Notes under the pieces: model-generated
The model's database searches: none
The model's input: the letters and a program-made list of their open reading frames with translations, nothing else
What the model was told of the DNA's origin: nothing
Shown: positions 34,915-44,805 of the stretch, one piece after another
How the letters are laid out: each line of letters begins with the position of its first letter
Position numbering within the stretch: position 1 is the stretch's first letter
Assembly: GCF_021390475.1 (NCBI RefSeq)
Contig: NZ_JAJUWS010000030.1
Span: forward strand, 1 to 64,000
Source: Streptomyces sp. ST2-7A
Lineage (GTDB): Bacteria > Actinomycetota > Actinomycetes > Streptomycetales > Streptomycetaceae
Reading direction: 5' to 3'
DNA length: 64,000 nucleotides
Translations under genes and position numbers: made by a program

Positions 34915-35592
34915 TCAGTTCCAGCGGGGGAAGGGCGGGGGCGGGATCTCGTTCTCCCTCGGACTCCACAGGGCGGTGCCCACGAAGTGCGCCAGCAGCG
35001 CACCGAAGGGCAGGCCGATCAGCGAGCCGAGGGTCCTCAACTCCAACGGCGCGTCGAAGGGCTCGCCCTCCCCGAACTCGGCCGCGCGGGCGACGAGGTC
35101 CTGTTCCGGACCCAGGAGGATGCCCAGGCGCCAGGCGATCACCGCGCCGATCGCCGAGCCGAGGGCCAGGCCGAGCACCGCGCCGACCCCGCCCCGGCGC
35201 CTGAGGAGGAAGATCAGCAGTCCCAGCACCGCGCCGACGGCCAGGCCCATGAGCAGGAAGCTGCCGTCACCGGCGATGACCTCCTCGCTCTCGGAGTTCA
35301 CCAGGTAGACGCCCTCGCCGTCGGAGACCACCCGTACCCGGGGGGAGAACAGGCCCCAGAGCGCCCCGAGGGCGAGGCCGCCGAACAGCGCCGTGACCAG
35401 CAGGGCGATGAGCGCGTCGGTGATCTCCCGGCGGGTGTCCTTCGCCGCGCCGCGTCCGCCGGGCGCCCCGGCGGGGAACCCGAAGGGGGACGGCCCCCGG
35501 TGCGCGCCGCCGGACCCCGCGAACGGGGAACGGGACGCCCCGGAGGACGACGACGGCCGGGAGGAGGACGGGGGCGGGAAGGGTGGGGTCAC
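34915..35592 (-). CDS. Membrane protein, DUF2567-like
   Basis: A 225-aa protein. A Ser/Pro/Gly-rich cytoplasmic tail (1-50) is followed by four membrane segments (about 58-80, 110-130, 137-155, 188-205) and a C-terminal PRENEIPPPPFPRW end. The arrangement resembles the actinobacterial DUF2567 family, whose function is unknown. The GTG at 35592 was chosen. It is convergent with ybaK, with 25 nt between. Confidence 0.65.
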   Translation of the reverse strand: MTPPFPPPSSSRPSSSSGASRSPFAGSGGAHRGPSPFGFPAGAPGGRGAAKDTRREITDALIALLVTALFGGLALGALWGLFSPRVRVVSDGEGVYLVNSESEEVIAGDGSFLLMGLAVGAVLGLLIFLLRRRGGVGAVLGLALGSAIGAVIAWRLGILLGPEQDLVARAAEFGEGEPFDAPLELRTLGSLIGLPFGALLAHFVGTALWSPRENEIPPPPFPRWN

Positions 35593-35731
35593 CCCGTCAT
35601 CCTGCCGGCCCCGGCGTGGCGTTCGACCCGCAGGACGTCTGTTCGGGCGAGGCCGGGCCCGGCGGGGGCGTTCGAGGACCGGCGAAGAGCCGTTTCGCGC
35701 CCGTCCCCCGCCCGTCCCGGCGGGAGCGCGC

Positions 35732-36634
35732 TCAGCGTCCCGCCGCCCGCCGGTACGCCCAACCGGCCAGGGCCAGCGCCGGGAGGCCGACCGCGCCGCA
35801 GACCGCCAGGTTCGCCAGCACCGAACCCCAGTCCGGGACGGGCGCCAAGACCTCCGCCAGCGCGTCGACCCCATAGGTGGAGGGCAGCAGATCCCGCAGC
35901 CATTGGATCGGCTCCGGCATCCGCGAGGCCGGCAGCACCCCCAGCAGGAGGGCGGCCGACATGCCGAGTTGTCCGCAGAGGGTGGCCAACTCCTGGCGGG
36001 GCGCCAGCAGTCCCAGCGCGGCGCCCAGGCCCGCCAGCGCGGCGCCGGCGAGCGGCACCACCGCGATCAGCAGCCACAGCCCGGTGACCGGCAACTGGTA
36101 CAGCGCGCAGCCGATGAGGGCGGTGGCCAGGACGCCGGGGACGGTGAAGGAGGCGTAGGCGGCGGCCGTCCCCAGCACCACCGAGGCGGCCGGGGCGGGC
36201 AGGGTCGCCCAGTGGTCCAGCCCGCCGGTGGCCCGCAGCCGCCCGAAGTACTGGGCGAGGAGGTTGAGCGCCACGAAGGCGACGACCAGGACGGTGGAGC
36301 CCGCCACGACCGCGCGGGCCTCCTCGCCGGCGCCGGCGTCCACGACCCCCCGCATGAGGATCATGATGCCGACCGACTGGAAGGTGGCGACGAACAGCAG
36401 CGGTACGCGCGCGACCCGGGCGCGGGAGAGCTGGGCCCGGTAGACCGCGCCGAGCGCGGCTAGGGGCCGGGCGCCGGCGGCCAGGGGCTCGGGGGTCGGG
36501 CCGCCGGGCACGGTTCCGTCGTCGTGACCGTCGTGACCGTCGTGACCGGCACGGGACGCCGGGACGCCGGGACCGGTCGCGAGGGCGGGCCCGCCGGCCG
36601 CGGCGGGGTGCTCGCGGGGATCGGTCATCGTCAC
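35732..36634 (-). CDS. ABC-2 type exporter permease
   Basis: A 300-aa integral membrane protein with six helices (about 65-295), fitting ABC-2 permeases of the drug or polysaccharide export type. The first 50 residues are Gly/Asp/His-rich (HDGHDGHDD). The GTG at 36634 lies in a 4-nt overlap with the ATPase gene. ATG 36628 two codons later is an alternative. It forms an exporter with the upstream ATPase. Cargo unknown. Confidence 0.82.
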   Translation of the reverse strand: MTMTDPREHPAAAGGPALATGPGVPASRAGHDGHDGHDDGTVPGGPTPEPLAAGARPLAALGAVYRAQLSRARVARVPLLFVATFQSVGIMILMRGVVDAGAGEEARAVVAGSTVLVVAFVALNLLAQYFGRLRATGGLDHWATLPAPAASVVLGTAAAYASFTVPGVLATALIGCALYQLPVTGLWLLIAVVPLAGAALAGLGAALGLLAPRQELATLCGQLGMSAALLLGVLPASRMPEPIQWLRDLLPSTYGVDALAEVLAPVPDWGSVLANLAVCGAVGLPALALAGWAYRRAAGR

Positions 36635-37755
36635 GAGCGCACCAGCCCCCGTCCACTGCCGCCCAGCGCCAGGTAGACGTCCTCGAGGGTGGGGGTGGCC
36701 AGGGTGAAGTCGTCCAGGGCCGCGAAGGCGGGCCCCGTGGTGACGGCCGCGACGGCGGCCCGGGCCTCCTCCGGGGAGAGCCGCAGCGTCCAGCGGCGAC
36801 CCGTCACCGGGACGCCCGCCGGCTCGGTCGATTCCCCGGCGACGAGCCGGCGCAGCGCGGCCACCGCCGGGACCTCGGTCGGCGCGCGGTCGCGCCACAC
36901 CAGGTCCAGGCGCACCTCGTCGCCGACCATGGCCTTCAGTCCGCCGGGGGTGTCGCAGGCGATGACCCGACCGGCCTCCAGCACCGCCACCCGGTCCAGC
37001 AGGGCCTCGGCCTCGATGACGTTGTGGGTGACCAGGACGACGGTGCTGCCGTGCTCGGCGCGGCGCCGGTCCACCGCCGCCCATACCGCCCGCCGGGCCA
37101 CCGGGTCCATACCGGCGGTGGGCTCGTCCAGGATCAGCAGGGGGCGCCGGCCGACCAGGGCGGCGGCGACACAGGCCAGCCGGCGCTGGCCGCCGGAGAG
37201 CCGGGTCAGGGGACGGGTCGCCAGCGCGGTCAGGCCCAGTTCCTCGAGGATCTCCATGCTCTCGCGGCGGGCGTCGGCGCGCTCCAGTCCGCGCAGCACG
37301 CCGGTGGTCTCGGCGGCGACCGCGACGGTGAGTTCGTCCAGGGCGGTGGAGTCCTGGCCGAGGTGGGCCAGCAGACGGGGGGCGCGGCGGGGGTGGCGGA
37401 CCACGTCGTGGCCCAGCAGTTCGATCGCGCCGGAGTCGGGTCGCAGCAGGCCGGTCAGCTGGCGGACCAGCGTGGTCTTGCCCGCGCCGTTGGGGCCGAG
37501 GAGGCCGAAGATCTCGCCCCGCCCCACCTCCAGGCTGATGCCGGCGCTGGCGTGCACGGGCCCGGTGTCGGGCCGGTCCGTCGACTCGTCACCGACCGGA
37601 CGCCGGGGGCGTCGGGGACGGCGGGCGCCGGGGTAGGTCTTGTGCACCTCCCGCACGGACACGGCGACCGGCCCGACGGGCGCGGCGGCGGGCGTCCGGG
37701 CCGCGGGGGTCACGACCGGGGGCGCGTGGGGGGTCCGGGCGGTGGAGAGGGACAC
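36631..37755 (-). CDS. ABC exporter ATP-binding protein
   Basis: A 374-aa ATPase with Walker A GPNGAGKTT (about 93-101), Q-loop, signature LSGGQ, Walker B LLILDEP and switch histidine VTHN. The N-terminal tail (1-30) and an Arg-rich insertion (RRPRRPRRP, about 45-55) between the first strands are unusual. The C-terminal 100 residues are an accessory domain typical of drug-type exporters. It is encoded just before its permease. Confidence 0.87.
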   Translation of the reverse strand: MSLSTARTPHAPPVVTPAARTPAAAPVGPVAVSVREVHKTYPGARRPRRPRRPVGDESTDRPDTGPVHASAGISLEVGRGEIFGLLGPNGAGKTTLVRQLTGLLRPDSGAIELLGHDVVRHPRRAPRLLAHLGQDSTALDELTVAVAAETTGVLRGLERADARRESMEILEELGLTALATRPLTRLSGGQRRLACVAAALVGRRPLLILDEPTAGMDPVARRAVWAAVDRRRAEHGSTVVLVTHNVIEAEALLDRVAVLEAGRVIACDTPGGLKAMVGDEVRLDLVWRDRAPTEVPAVAALRRLVAGESTEPAGVPVTGRRWTLRLSPEEARAAVAAVTTGPAFAALDDFTLATPTLEDVYLALGGSGRGLVRS

Positions 37756-37932
37756 GATCCCCGAGCGTACGCGGCTCGTCCCGCGCCGCGCACTCCGGGG
37801 GCCCTTCGCCCCGGTTCACGGCGTTTCGCGCGTCACCGGCCGTGGCCCCTCCGCCTCCCCACCGCGTGTCGGCCGCGCCACGGGCCCCCGCCGAAACGGG
37901 GGAACGGCCCGCGGGGCGGCCCCGGCGGGGCG

Positions 37933-39318
37933 TCAGCCGTCCGGGGGGCCGGTGATGGAACCGGGTGTCGACCGGCTCTCGATCTCCCGCCAGAAGCCCG
38001 CCCGGATGGCGTAGCGGTCCTGTTCGTCGATCTGGTCGTCCTTGTGGGTGAGCAGTCCGAAGCGCGCGGCGTAGCGCAACAGTTCGCCGTCGACGCGGTG
38101 CGGGATGCGGGGGTACTCGCCGGCGAGCCGGGAGAGGTGGTCGACGGCGCCGATCCGGTCGGCCCAGCGGCGGGCGAAGACCTGACCCACCTCGTAGGGG
38201 TCCCCGCTCACAGTGGTGATGTCCTCCTCGCGGTCCGCCCACCGCTGCTCGGCGGTGGTGAGCTGGGCGAGGGAGGGCAGCGAGGCGGTCTCCGGGGACT
38301 CCGCGGCGGTGCCCCGGTCGACCCAGCCGCGGTCGGAGGACCAGCGCAGGGTGGCGGCGGGGGGCTGGTCGGGCGGTTGGCCGGGGGGAGGGTGCGCGCC
38401 GCCTCCGGCGCGGCCGACCCGGGCGAGGTCCCGGGGAGTGGGCACGGCCCGGCCGGGGACCGGGCCCGGGCCCCGGCCGGCTCCGACCCCGTTGTCCCGC
38501 TCCTCCTCGCGGGTGTCCCGGCCCCGGTGGACGACGCCGCCCCGGGAGGGGGCGTCGTCGCGGCGGGAGCCGCCGTCCCGAACGCCGGCTCCGTCATCGA
38601 CCGGGGAACGGGACGGGTCGGGGCCCGGCCCGGAACCGTTGCGGGAGTGGGCGCCCTCCGACCCCCCGGGGCGGTGTTCCCCGGTGTCGGCGGACTCCGG
38701 GAGGGGCGCGGAGAGGATCGCCGCGATCTCCGGACGGGTGGGGCCCTGCCCGTGTCCGGGCAGCAGCGCGTCACGGACCCTGACCGAGTGGGTGATCCAC
38801 TCGCGGTCCAGCACCCGGCGCTCGTCGGCCTCCGCGACCAGATCCTCGCTCTGGTTGTAGTCCCCGTCCGCGGCCTGGACGGCCCACAGGTGAACGGCCA
38901 CGCCGTGTTCCTTGGCGGACATCAGGCCGGGGAGCAGGTCTCCGTCGCCGGTGACCAGCACGATGTCGGCGCAGGCCCGGTTGCGGGCCAGTTCGGTGAG
39001 TTCGGCGTGCATGGCGGCGTCCACGCCCTTCTGCGCCCACCGCCCGTCGCTGCGGGTCAGGGCGCCGAGCCGCACGGTGACCCGGGGCATCACCCGCAGC
39101 CGGCGGTGCTCGGGCTGCGGCACGCGGTCGGGGGCGCCGTCGAACCAGTAGATGCGCAGCAACTCGCAGCCGGTCTCGGCGCGGGCCCGTTCCCGGAGCC
39201 CCTGGATGAGCGCGGCGTGGTCCACCGCGATCCGGGAGCGCGAGGGGTCACCCGCCAACAGGCTCGCCGCGGCGCCCAGGAGGTACCCGGCGTCGACGAG
39301 TACCACGCAGCGATCCAC
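37933..39318 (-). CDS. NYN (PIN-like) domain protein
   Basis: A 461-aa protein. The N-terminal NYN domain (1-165) has the acids of PIN-like nucleases: VVLVDAGYL (Asp9), the WAQKGVDA segment and VTGDGDLLPG. RNA cleavage is thus likely but unproven. A disordered Gly/Pro/Arg/Asp-rich middle (205-335) joins a C-terminal helical domain (350-440) with FARRWADRIG and RYAARFGLL. The GTG at 39318 has GAGAGG 7 nt upstream. Confidence 0.82.
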   Translation of the reverse strand: MDRCVVLVDAGYLLGAAASLLAGDPSRSRIAVDHAALIQGLRERARAETGCELLRIYWFDGAPDRVPQPEHRRLRVMPRVTVRLGALTRSDGRWAQKGVDAAMHAELTELARNRACADIVLVTGDGDLLPGLMSAKEHGVAVHLWAVQAADGDYNQSEDLVAEADERRVLDREWITHSVRVRDALLPGHGQGPTRPEIAAILSAPLPESADTGEHRPGGSEGAHSRNGSGPGPDPSRSPVDDGAGVRDGGSRRDDAPSRGGVVHRGRDTREEERDNGVGAGRGPGPVPGRAVPTPRDLARVGRAGGGAHPPPGQPPDQPPAATLRWSSDRGWVDRGTAAESPETASLPSLAQLTTAEQRWADREEDITTVSGDPYEVGQVFARRWADRIGAVDHLSRLAGEYPRIPHRVDGELLRYAARFGLLTHKDDQIDEQDRYAIRAGFWREIESRSTPGSITGPPDG

Positions 39319-39832
39319 GGGGGTTCCTCTCTCCTGTGTCCTCGGCTCCGCCACACCCGCTCCGGGCGTAGCGGTTTCCGTTCGCGCCCCCGTCGCGCGT
39401 GGTCCACGACCGGCCTCCGCCGCCCCGCCCCGGAACCGACGGTTCCCCCGAGTCTGCCCGACCCCGACGGGTTCGACGTCCCGACGGCGGTTTTCGGCGT
39501 GGCGAATCACCGGACCGGGGTATCGGGCCGGGCCGGTGGGCCGGAGCGGCCGGCACCTCGGAACATCACCGTGTTCCCACTGTGGACCGAAGCACCCGCG
39601 GACGCCATGGCTCACACCTTCTCGGTGGAAATACTCCGTGATGTTCTGAGATGCGGCGAATGGCCGACCGTGTGACGCTGGAGCCGCGCGGAAGGCCGGT
39701 CGGCCGGACCGGCACACCGATCGGCCCCGCGCACCACCCCTCTTCCTCGCCCCCCGCCGGCGCTCCCCGCGCACCTGCCGCACCCGTCCTGAACGGGCAC
39801 GGCACCGTCCCATCACACACCGGGAGACGACC
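39319..39832. other. Divergent intergenic region, mostly featureless
   Basis: About 510 bp between the NYN gene and the small basic-protein gene. It contains an inverted-repeat pair (39557-39650) and an AT-richer patch around 39620-39650. A 22-codon frame from ATG 39607 exists but lacks a ribosome-binding site. No other gene-like feature was seen. Confidence 0.4.
39557..39650. repeat. 13-bp inverted repeats 68 bp apart
   Basis: CTCGGAACATCAC (39557-39569) and GTGATGTTCTGAG (39638-39650) match as inverted repeats in 12 of 13 positions around 68 bp. They might be two halves of a looped operator or the ends of a small relic element. No flanking target duplication was recognised. Confidence 0.5.
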
Positions 39833-39994
39833 ATGGCGAAACACGGGAAGCGGGATCGGGTCCCCGAACGCGGCACCCCCGAACGGAAGGGCACCGGCGA
39901 CGTGTCAACGGCCGGGGGCGGGGGCGGCCTCGCCTCCGGAGCGGCGCAACCGACCCCGCGGCGGAAACGGGAGAAGCGGTTCGGACACAACTGA
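39833..39994 (+). CDS. 53-aa basic protein ending RFGHN
   Basis: Starts MAKHGKRDRVPERG and ends KREKRFGHN, with GGGAG 8 nt before the ATG. Small lysine/arginine-rich proteins with an identical RFGHN C-terminus recur in streptomycetes, which supports its being real. It is soluble with no domain. The function is unknown, and nucleic-acid binding would fit its charge. Confidence 0.7.
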   Translation: MAKHGKRDRVPERGTPERKGTGDVSTAGGGGGLASGAAQPTPRRKREKRFGHN

Positions 39995-40037
39995 TTCGGC
40001 GAGCGGTCCGGCGACCCGCCGTACCGACCCGGGACGG

Positions 40038-40090
40038 ACCCCGTACGGTTCCGTCCCGGGTCGGGCCCCCGGGGCGGAACCGTACGGGGT
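40038..40090. terminator. Bidirectional terminator between the small gene and dnaE
   Basis: Perfect 16-bp arms (40038-40053, 40075-40090) lie between the convergent genes. The loop itself contains a second GC-rich fold (CCCGGG...CCCGGG). Confidence 0.8.
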
Positions 40091-40116
40091 TCGGCGACCC
40101 GGCCGCCCGGCGCGGC

Positions 40117-43100
40117 TCAGCTCGTCAGGCAGGCCGAGCCGAGGAGCGCCTTGAGATCGCCGAAGAGCGCCGGATCGGCCTGCACCCGGTGGCGGTCCAA
40201 CCGCAGCAGGGTGGTGGTACGGCGGCCCTGCAGACGCACCCGCACCTCGGTGGCCCCCCGGTGCTGGCCCAGCACCTCGCCCAACTGTTGGACCAGCGGC
40301 GGGGTGACCCGGACGGCGGGGATGGTGATGGTCACCGGCGCGTTGGCGGATGCCTCGCTGAGGTCGGGGACCATCAGCTCCATGGCGACCAGGCGCGGCA
40401 CGTCCTCCCGCTTGTCCAGGCGGCCCTTGACGAAGACCACCGCGTCCTCGACCAACTGGGTGGAGACCAGCTGGTAGGTGGCGGGGAAGAACATGCAGTC
40501 GATGGAGCCCGCCAGGTCCTCCACGGTGGCGATCGCCCACGGGTTGCCCTGTTTGGTCATCTTGCGCTGGAGGCCGGAGATGATGCCTCCGATGGTGACC
40601 ACCGAGCCGTCGGAGAAGTCGCCGCTGGTGAGCTGGGCGACCGCCGCGTCCGCCTTCTCGTTGAGCACGTGCTCGATGCCGAACAGCGGGTGGTCGGAGA
40701 CGTAGAGGCCGAGCATCTCGCGCTCCTGCGCGAGCAGGTAGGTCTTCTCCCACTCCTCATCGGTGAACTCCACGTCCATACCGAAGCCCGGGCCGTCGTC
40801 GCCCTCCTCGTCACCCATGCCGCCGAACAGGTCGAACTGGCCCTCGGCCTCTTTGCGCTTGACCTGCACCACGTTGTCGATCATCGGCTCGAAGTGCGCG
40901 GTCAGGCCCTTGCGGGTGTGGTTCAGGGCGTCGAAGGCACCCGCCTTGATCAACGACTCGACGGTGCGCTTGTTGCAGACCACCGCCTCGACCTTGTCCA
41001 GGAAGTCCGGGAAGGAGCTGTACTTCCCCTTGGCGATACGACTGCGGATGATCGATTCCACGACGTTCTGACCGACGTTTCGAACCGCCGTCAGACCGAA
41101 GACGATCACCTCGTCACCGCGTGGGGTGAAGTTGGCGTCCGACTCGTTGACGTCCGGCGGGAACACCTTGATGCCCATCCGGCGGCACTCGTTGAGGTAG
41201 ATCGCCGACTTGTCCTTGTCGTCGCGCACCGAGGTCAACAGCGCGGACATGTACTCGGCCGGGTAGTTCGCCTTCAGGTAGGCGGTCCAGTAGGTGACCA
41301 ACCCGTACGCGGAGGAGTGCGCCTTGTTGAAGGCGTAGCCGGCGAACGGCACCAGTACGTCCCACACGGCCTTGATCGCCTCGTCGGAGTAGCCGCGCTC
41401 GCGCATACCGGCCTGGAAGGGCACGAACTCCTTGTCCAGGACCTCCTGCTTCTTCTTGCCCATCGCGCGGCGCAGCAGGTCGGCCTGGCCCAGCGAGTAG
41501 CCGGCGAGCACCTGGGCCGCCTTCTGCACCTGCTCCTGGTAGACGATCAGGCCGTGGGTGATGTCCAGGACCTCCCGCAGCGGCTCCTCCAGCTCCGGGT
41601 GGATCGGGGTGATGTCCTGCTGGCCGTTCTTGCGCAGCGCGTAGTTGATGTGCGAGTTCATGCCCATCGGGCCGGGCCGGTACAGCGCCGAGACCGCGGA
41701 GATGTCCTCGAAGTTGTCGGGCTTCATCATCCGCAGCAGCGAGCGCATCGGCCCGCCGTCGAACTGGAAGACACCCAGGGTGTCGCCGCGCTGGAGCAGC
41801 TCGTAGGTCTTCGGGTCGTCCAGCGGCAGATCGAGCAGGGTGATGTCGATGCCCTTGTTCTGCTTCACCGCCTTGACCGCGTCGTCCATGATCGTGAGGT
41901 TGCGCAGGCCCAGGAAGTCCATCTTCAGCAGGCCCAGCGCCTCGCAGCTGGGGTAGTCCCACTGGGTGACGACGACGCCGTCGTTCTTCGGGGAGAAGAC
42001 CGGGACGTGGTCGATCAGCCGCTCGCTGGACATGATCACACCGGCGGCGTGCACGCCCATCTGTCGCACCAGGCCCTCGATGCCCCGGGCGGCGTCGATG
42101 ACCTTGGTGACGTCCGGCTCGTTCTCGTACATCGAGCGGATCTCGCCGGCCTCGGCGTACCGGGGGTGGTTCTTGTCGGTGATGCCGGAGAGCGGGATGC
42201 CCTTGCCCAGAACATCTGCGGGCATCGCCTTGGTGATGCGGTCGCCCATCGCGTACGGGTAACCCAGCACCCGGGCGGAGTCCTTGATCGCGTTCTTCGC
42301 CTTGATGGTGCCGTAGGTGCCGATCATGGCGACCTTGTCGGCGCCGTACTTCTCGGTGACGTACCGGATCACCTCACCGCGCCGGCGCTCGTCGAAGTCG
42401 ATGTCGACATCGGGCATGGAGACGCGCTCGGGGTTGAGGAACCGCTCGAAGATCAGCCCGTGGTCGATGGGGTCGAGGTCGGTGATGCCCATCGCGTACG
42501 CGACGATCGAGCCGGCCGCCGAGCCACGGCCCGGGCCCACCGCGATGCCGTTGTTCTTGGCCCACATGATGAAGTCCGCGACCACGAGGAAGTAGCCGGG
42601 GAACCCCATCTCCATGATGACGCCCATCTCGTAGGCGGCCTGCCGCTGCCGGTCCTCCGGGACCCCGGCCGGGTAGCGGCGCTCCATCCCCCGCCGCACC
42701 TCCTCCTGGAACCAGGAGACCTCGTCGTAGCCCTCGGGGACGTCGAAGCGCGGCATCAGGTTCCGGGGCTTGAACATGCCCTCGGTGTCGACCCGCTCGG
42801 CGATCAACAGCTGCGTGTTGCGGCAGCCCTCCTGCCAGGCGTCGGAGTTGTCGATCGCGTACATCTCCGCCGCCGACTTCAGGTAGTAGCCGGAGCCGTC
42901 GAACTTGAAGCGGTCGGGGTCGGAGAGGTTGCTGCCGGTCTGGATGCACAGCAGCGTGTCGTGGGCCGCCGACTCGTGCTCGTAGGTGTAGTGGCTGTCG
43001 TTGGTGACCACGAAGGGGGCGTTGATCCGGCGGGCGATCTCCTCCAGTCCGGCCCGCGCCCGCCGGTCGATGTCGATGTCGTGGTCCATCAGCTCGACGA

Positions 43101-43656
43101 AGAAGTTCTCCCGGCCGAAGATGTCCTGGTACTCACCGGCGGCCTTGATCGCCTCGTCCATCTGCCCCAGCCGGATCCGGGTGCTGATCTCGCCGGAGGG
43201 GCAGCCGGTGGTGGCCATCAGGCCCTCGGAGTACTCGGCCAGCAGCTCCCGGTCCATGCGGGGCTTGCGGAAGTACCCCTCCAGGCCGGCGCGGGACTGC
43301 GCGCGGAAGAGGTTGTGCAGGCCCTCGCGGTTGCGCGCCCACATGGTCATGTGGGTGTAGGCGCCGGCGCCCGCGACGTCGTCGCCCTTCTGGTGCGGGG
43401 CGCCCCACTTCACGGGACGGGTGTAGCGGCGGGACTCCGGCGCCAGGTACGCCTCGATGCCGATGATCGGCACGATGCCCGCGTCCTGCGCCTTGTGGAA
43501 GAAGTCGTAGGCGCCGTGCAGGTTGCCGTGGTCGGTGATCGCGATGTGCGACATCCCCATCTGATCGCACGCCGCGAACATGTCCTTCAACCGCGCCGCT
43601 CCGTCCAGCAGGGAGTACTGGGTGTGGACATGGAGATGGGTGAAGGACTGGCTCAC
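40117..43656 (-). CDS. dnaE: DNA polymerase III alpha subunit
   Basis: An 1179-aa replicative polymerase. The PHP domain begins with H7-x-H9-x-H11 (FTHLHVHTQYSLLDG). The catalytic aspartates are in PDVDIDF (415-421), followed by the fingers, beta-binding region and an OB-fold (GGIISGLQRKMT). Of two adjacent GTG codons the second (43656) has GGAAGG at a better spacing and gives the classical MSQSFTHLHVHT start. It is the main polymerase, not the mutagenic DnaE2. Confidence 0.95.
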   Translation of the reverse strand: MSQSFTHLHVHTQYSLLDGAARLKDMFAACDQMGMSHIAITDHGNLHGAYDFFHKAQDAGIVPIIGIEAYLAPESRRYTRPVKWGAPHQKGDDVAGAGAYTHMTMWARNREGLHNLFRAQSRAGLEGYFRKPRMDRELLAEYSEGLMATTGCPSGEISTRIRLGQMDEAIKAAGEYQDIFGRENFFVELMDHDIDIDRRARAGLEEIARRINAPFVVTNDSHYTYEHESAAHDTLLCIQTGSNLSDPDRFKFDGSGYYLKSAAEMYAIDNSDAWQEGCRNTQLLIAERVDTEGMFKPRNLMPRFDVPEGYDEVSWFQEEVRRGMERRYPAGVPEDRQRQAAYEMGVIMEMGFPGYFLVVADFIMWAKNNGIAVGPGRGSAAGSIVAYAMGITDLDPIDHGLIFERFLNPERVSMPDVDIDFDERRRGEVIRYVTEKYGADKVAMIGTYGTIKAKNAIKDSARVLGYPYAMGDRITKAMPADVLGKGIPLSGITDKNHPRYAEAGEIRSMYENEPDVTKVIDAARGIEGLVRQMGVHAAGVIMSSERLIDHVPVFSPKNDGVVVTQWDYPSCEALGLLKMDFLGLRNLTIMDDAVKAVKQNKGIDITLLDLPLDDPKTYELLQRGDTLGVFQFDGGPMRSLLRMMKPDNFEDISAVSALYRPGPMGMNSHINYALRKNGQQDITPIHPELEEPLREVLDITHGLIVYQEQVQKAAQVLAGYSLGQADLLRRAMGKKKQEVLDKEFVPFQAGMRERGYSDEAIKAVWDVLVPFAGYAFNKAHSSAYGLVTYWTAYLKANYPAEYMSALLTSVRDDKDKSAIYLNECRRMGIKVFPPDVNESDANFTPRGDEVIVFGLTAVRNVGQNVVESIIRSRIAKGKYSSFPDFLDKVEAVVCNKRTVESLIKAGAFDALNHTRKGLTAHFEPMIDNVVQVKRKEAEGQFDLFGGMGDEEGDDGPGFGMDVEFTDEEWEKTYLLAQEREMLGLYVSDHPLFGIEHVLNEKADAAVAQLTSGDFSDGSVVTIGGIISGLQRKMTKQGNPWAIATVEDLAGSIDCMFFPATYQLVSTQLVEDAVVFVKGRLDKREDVPRLVAMELMVPDLSEASANAPVTITIPAVRVTPPLVQQLGEVLGQHRGATEVRVRLQGRRTTTLLRLDRHRVQADPALFGDLKALLGSACLTS

Positions 43657-43861
43657 CACGAAACCTTCCGACGGGCGTGCGGTTGTGACGGGGTCCACCG
43701 GTCCACCCCGCCGCGGGTGCCCCGCCGGTCGCGCGAACGGCGCCGGCGCCGGGCCGCGCGGGCCCGAGGAGGGCCGGGAGGGGGGACACCGGTGGCATCC
43801 GACCCTACCGCTCCCACCCGGGGGCCGGCCCGTTCCGACCCGGCATGGCACACTCGCCTCG

Positions 43862-44551
43862 ATGGATGCCTCCGACACCGGTATACGCAGCGTGCGCGCC
43901 GCGGTCTTCACCGCGATGTGTCTCACGCCGTCCACCGGTGCGCACGTGCTGCTGACCGGCCGGCCACTGCCGGTCGGCACGGTCGTCGGGGTCGCCCTGG
44001 CCGTCTTCCTCCTCGCCTGGCTGCTCGCCGGGCGGGAACGCGGCTTCGCCCGGATCGCCGCCCTGCTGGTGCCGCTGGAACTGGCCGCCGACGCGCTGTT
44101 CACCAGCGGTCAGGCGGCCTGCTTCGAGCAGCACGGGCAGACCGCCGGCACCGCGCTCACCGGGTCGCTGCGCCTGGCCGGCATCGATCTGATGTGCTCG
44201 GGTGGCGAACTGGGCACCCCCCTGGCCCGCTGGGCGGCCGGCGCCGAGACCGCCGTCCACCCGGCCGCGCCGTGGATCCTGCTGCTGGCGCACGTGGGCA
44301 TCGGCCTGGGCGCCGCCGCGTGGCTGCGCTGCGGGGAGACGGCCCTGGCGCGGCTGCCGGCCGCCGCCGTGGCCGCCGGTTTCCGTCCGCTGCGCCTGGC
44401 GCGGACGCTGCTGCGGGCCCCGCTGCCGGTAGACGCCGGCACCCGCGGCCCGCTCGCCCGGACGCCGTTCCGGGTCCTCCCGCCGGCCGGGCGCCCGGCC
44501 GGCGACCCGGTCTCCCGTCGGGGTCCCCCCGAGGTCGTGCCGGCGGCCTGA
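43862..44551 (+). CDS. Conserved membrane protein, unknown
   Basis: A 229-aa protein with about five hydrophobic segments (12-30, 37-57, 62-82, 137-157, 162-178) and a loop with two cysteines (QAACFEQHG and LMCSGGELG). A basic tail of about 45 residues ends it. CACACT (43848-43853) lies 8 nt before the ATG, and no ribosome-binding site is seen. It is divergent from dnaE. The family cannot be named from sequence alone. Confidence 0.65.
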   Translation: MDASDTGIRSVRAAVFTAMCLTPSTGAHVLLTGRPLPVGTVVGVALAVFLLAWLLAGRERGFARIAALLVPLELAADALFTSGQAACFEQHGQTAGTALTGSLRLAGIDLMCSGGELGTPLARWAAGAETAVHPAAPWILLLAHVGIGLGAAAWLRCGETALARLPAAAVAAGFRPLRLARTLLRAPLPVDAGTRGPLARTPFRVLPPAGRPAGDPVSRRGPPEVVPAA

Positions 44552-44805
44552 TCCACCCGGATCGCCGGCACCCGGCACGGACGCGTTCCCGGGCCGGGCC
44601 CGACCCCTCCCACCCCACCGGATCCCCGCAACCCGGGATCGCCGGGGCGGCTGCCGGGAGGACGGGCCGAGAACCGGCGGGTCGCGTCGTGACGGTCACC
44701 GTCACGGCGCTCCCTCGCGCGTGCGCGCCCCTCGCGACCCCCGACGCACCCCCACACCCGGTCCGGCCGCGCGCCGGACCCGACACCCACGGAGATTCCC
44801 GGATC

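Noticed and set aside
39607..39675. A 22-codon peptide MAHTFSVEILRDVLRCGEWP...
   Set aside because: There is no ribosome-binding site and no recognised family. It may be chance or a remnant.
40189..44805. A very long plus-strand frame opposite dnaE running into the DsbA-like gene
   Set aside because: It is a shadow. Only the part from ATG 44806 has family features.
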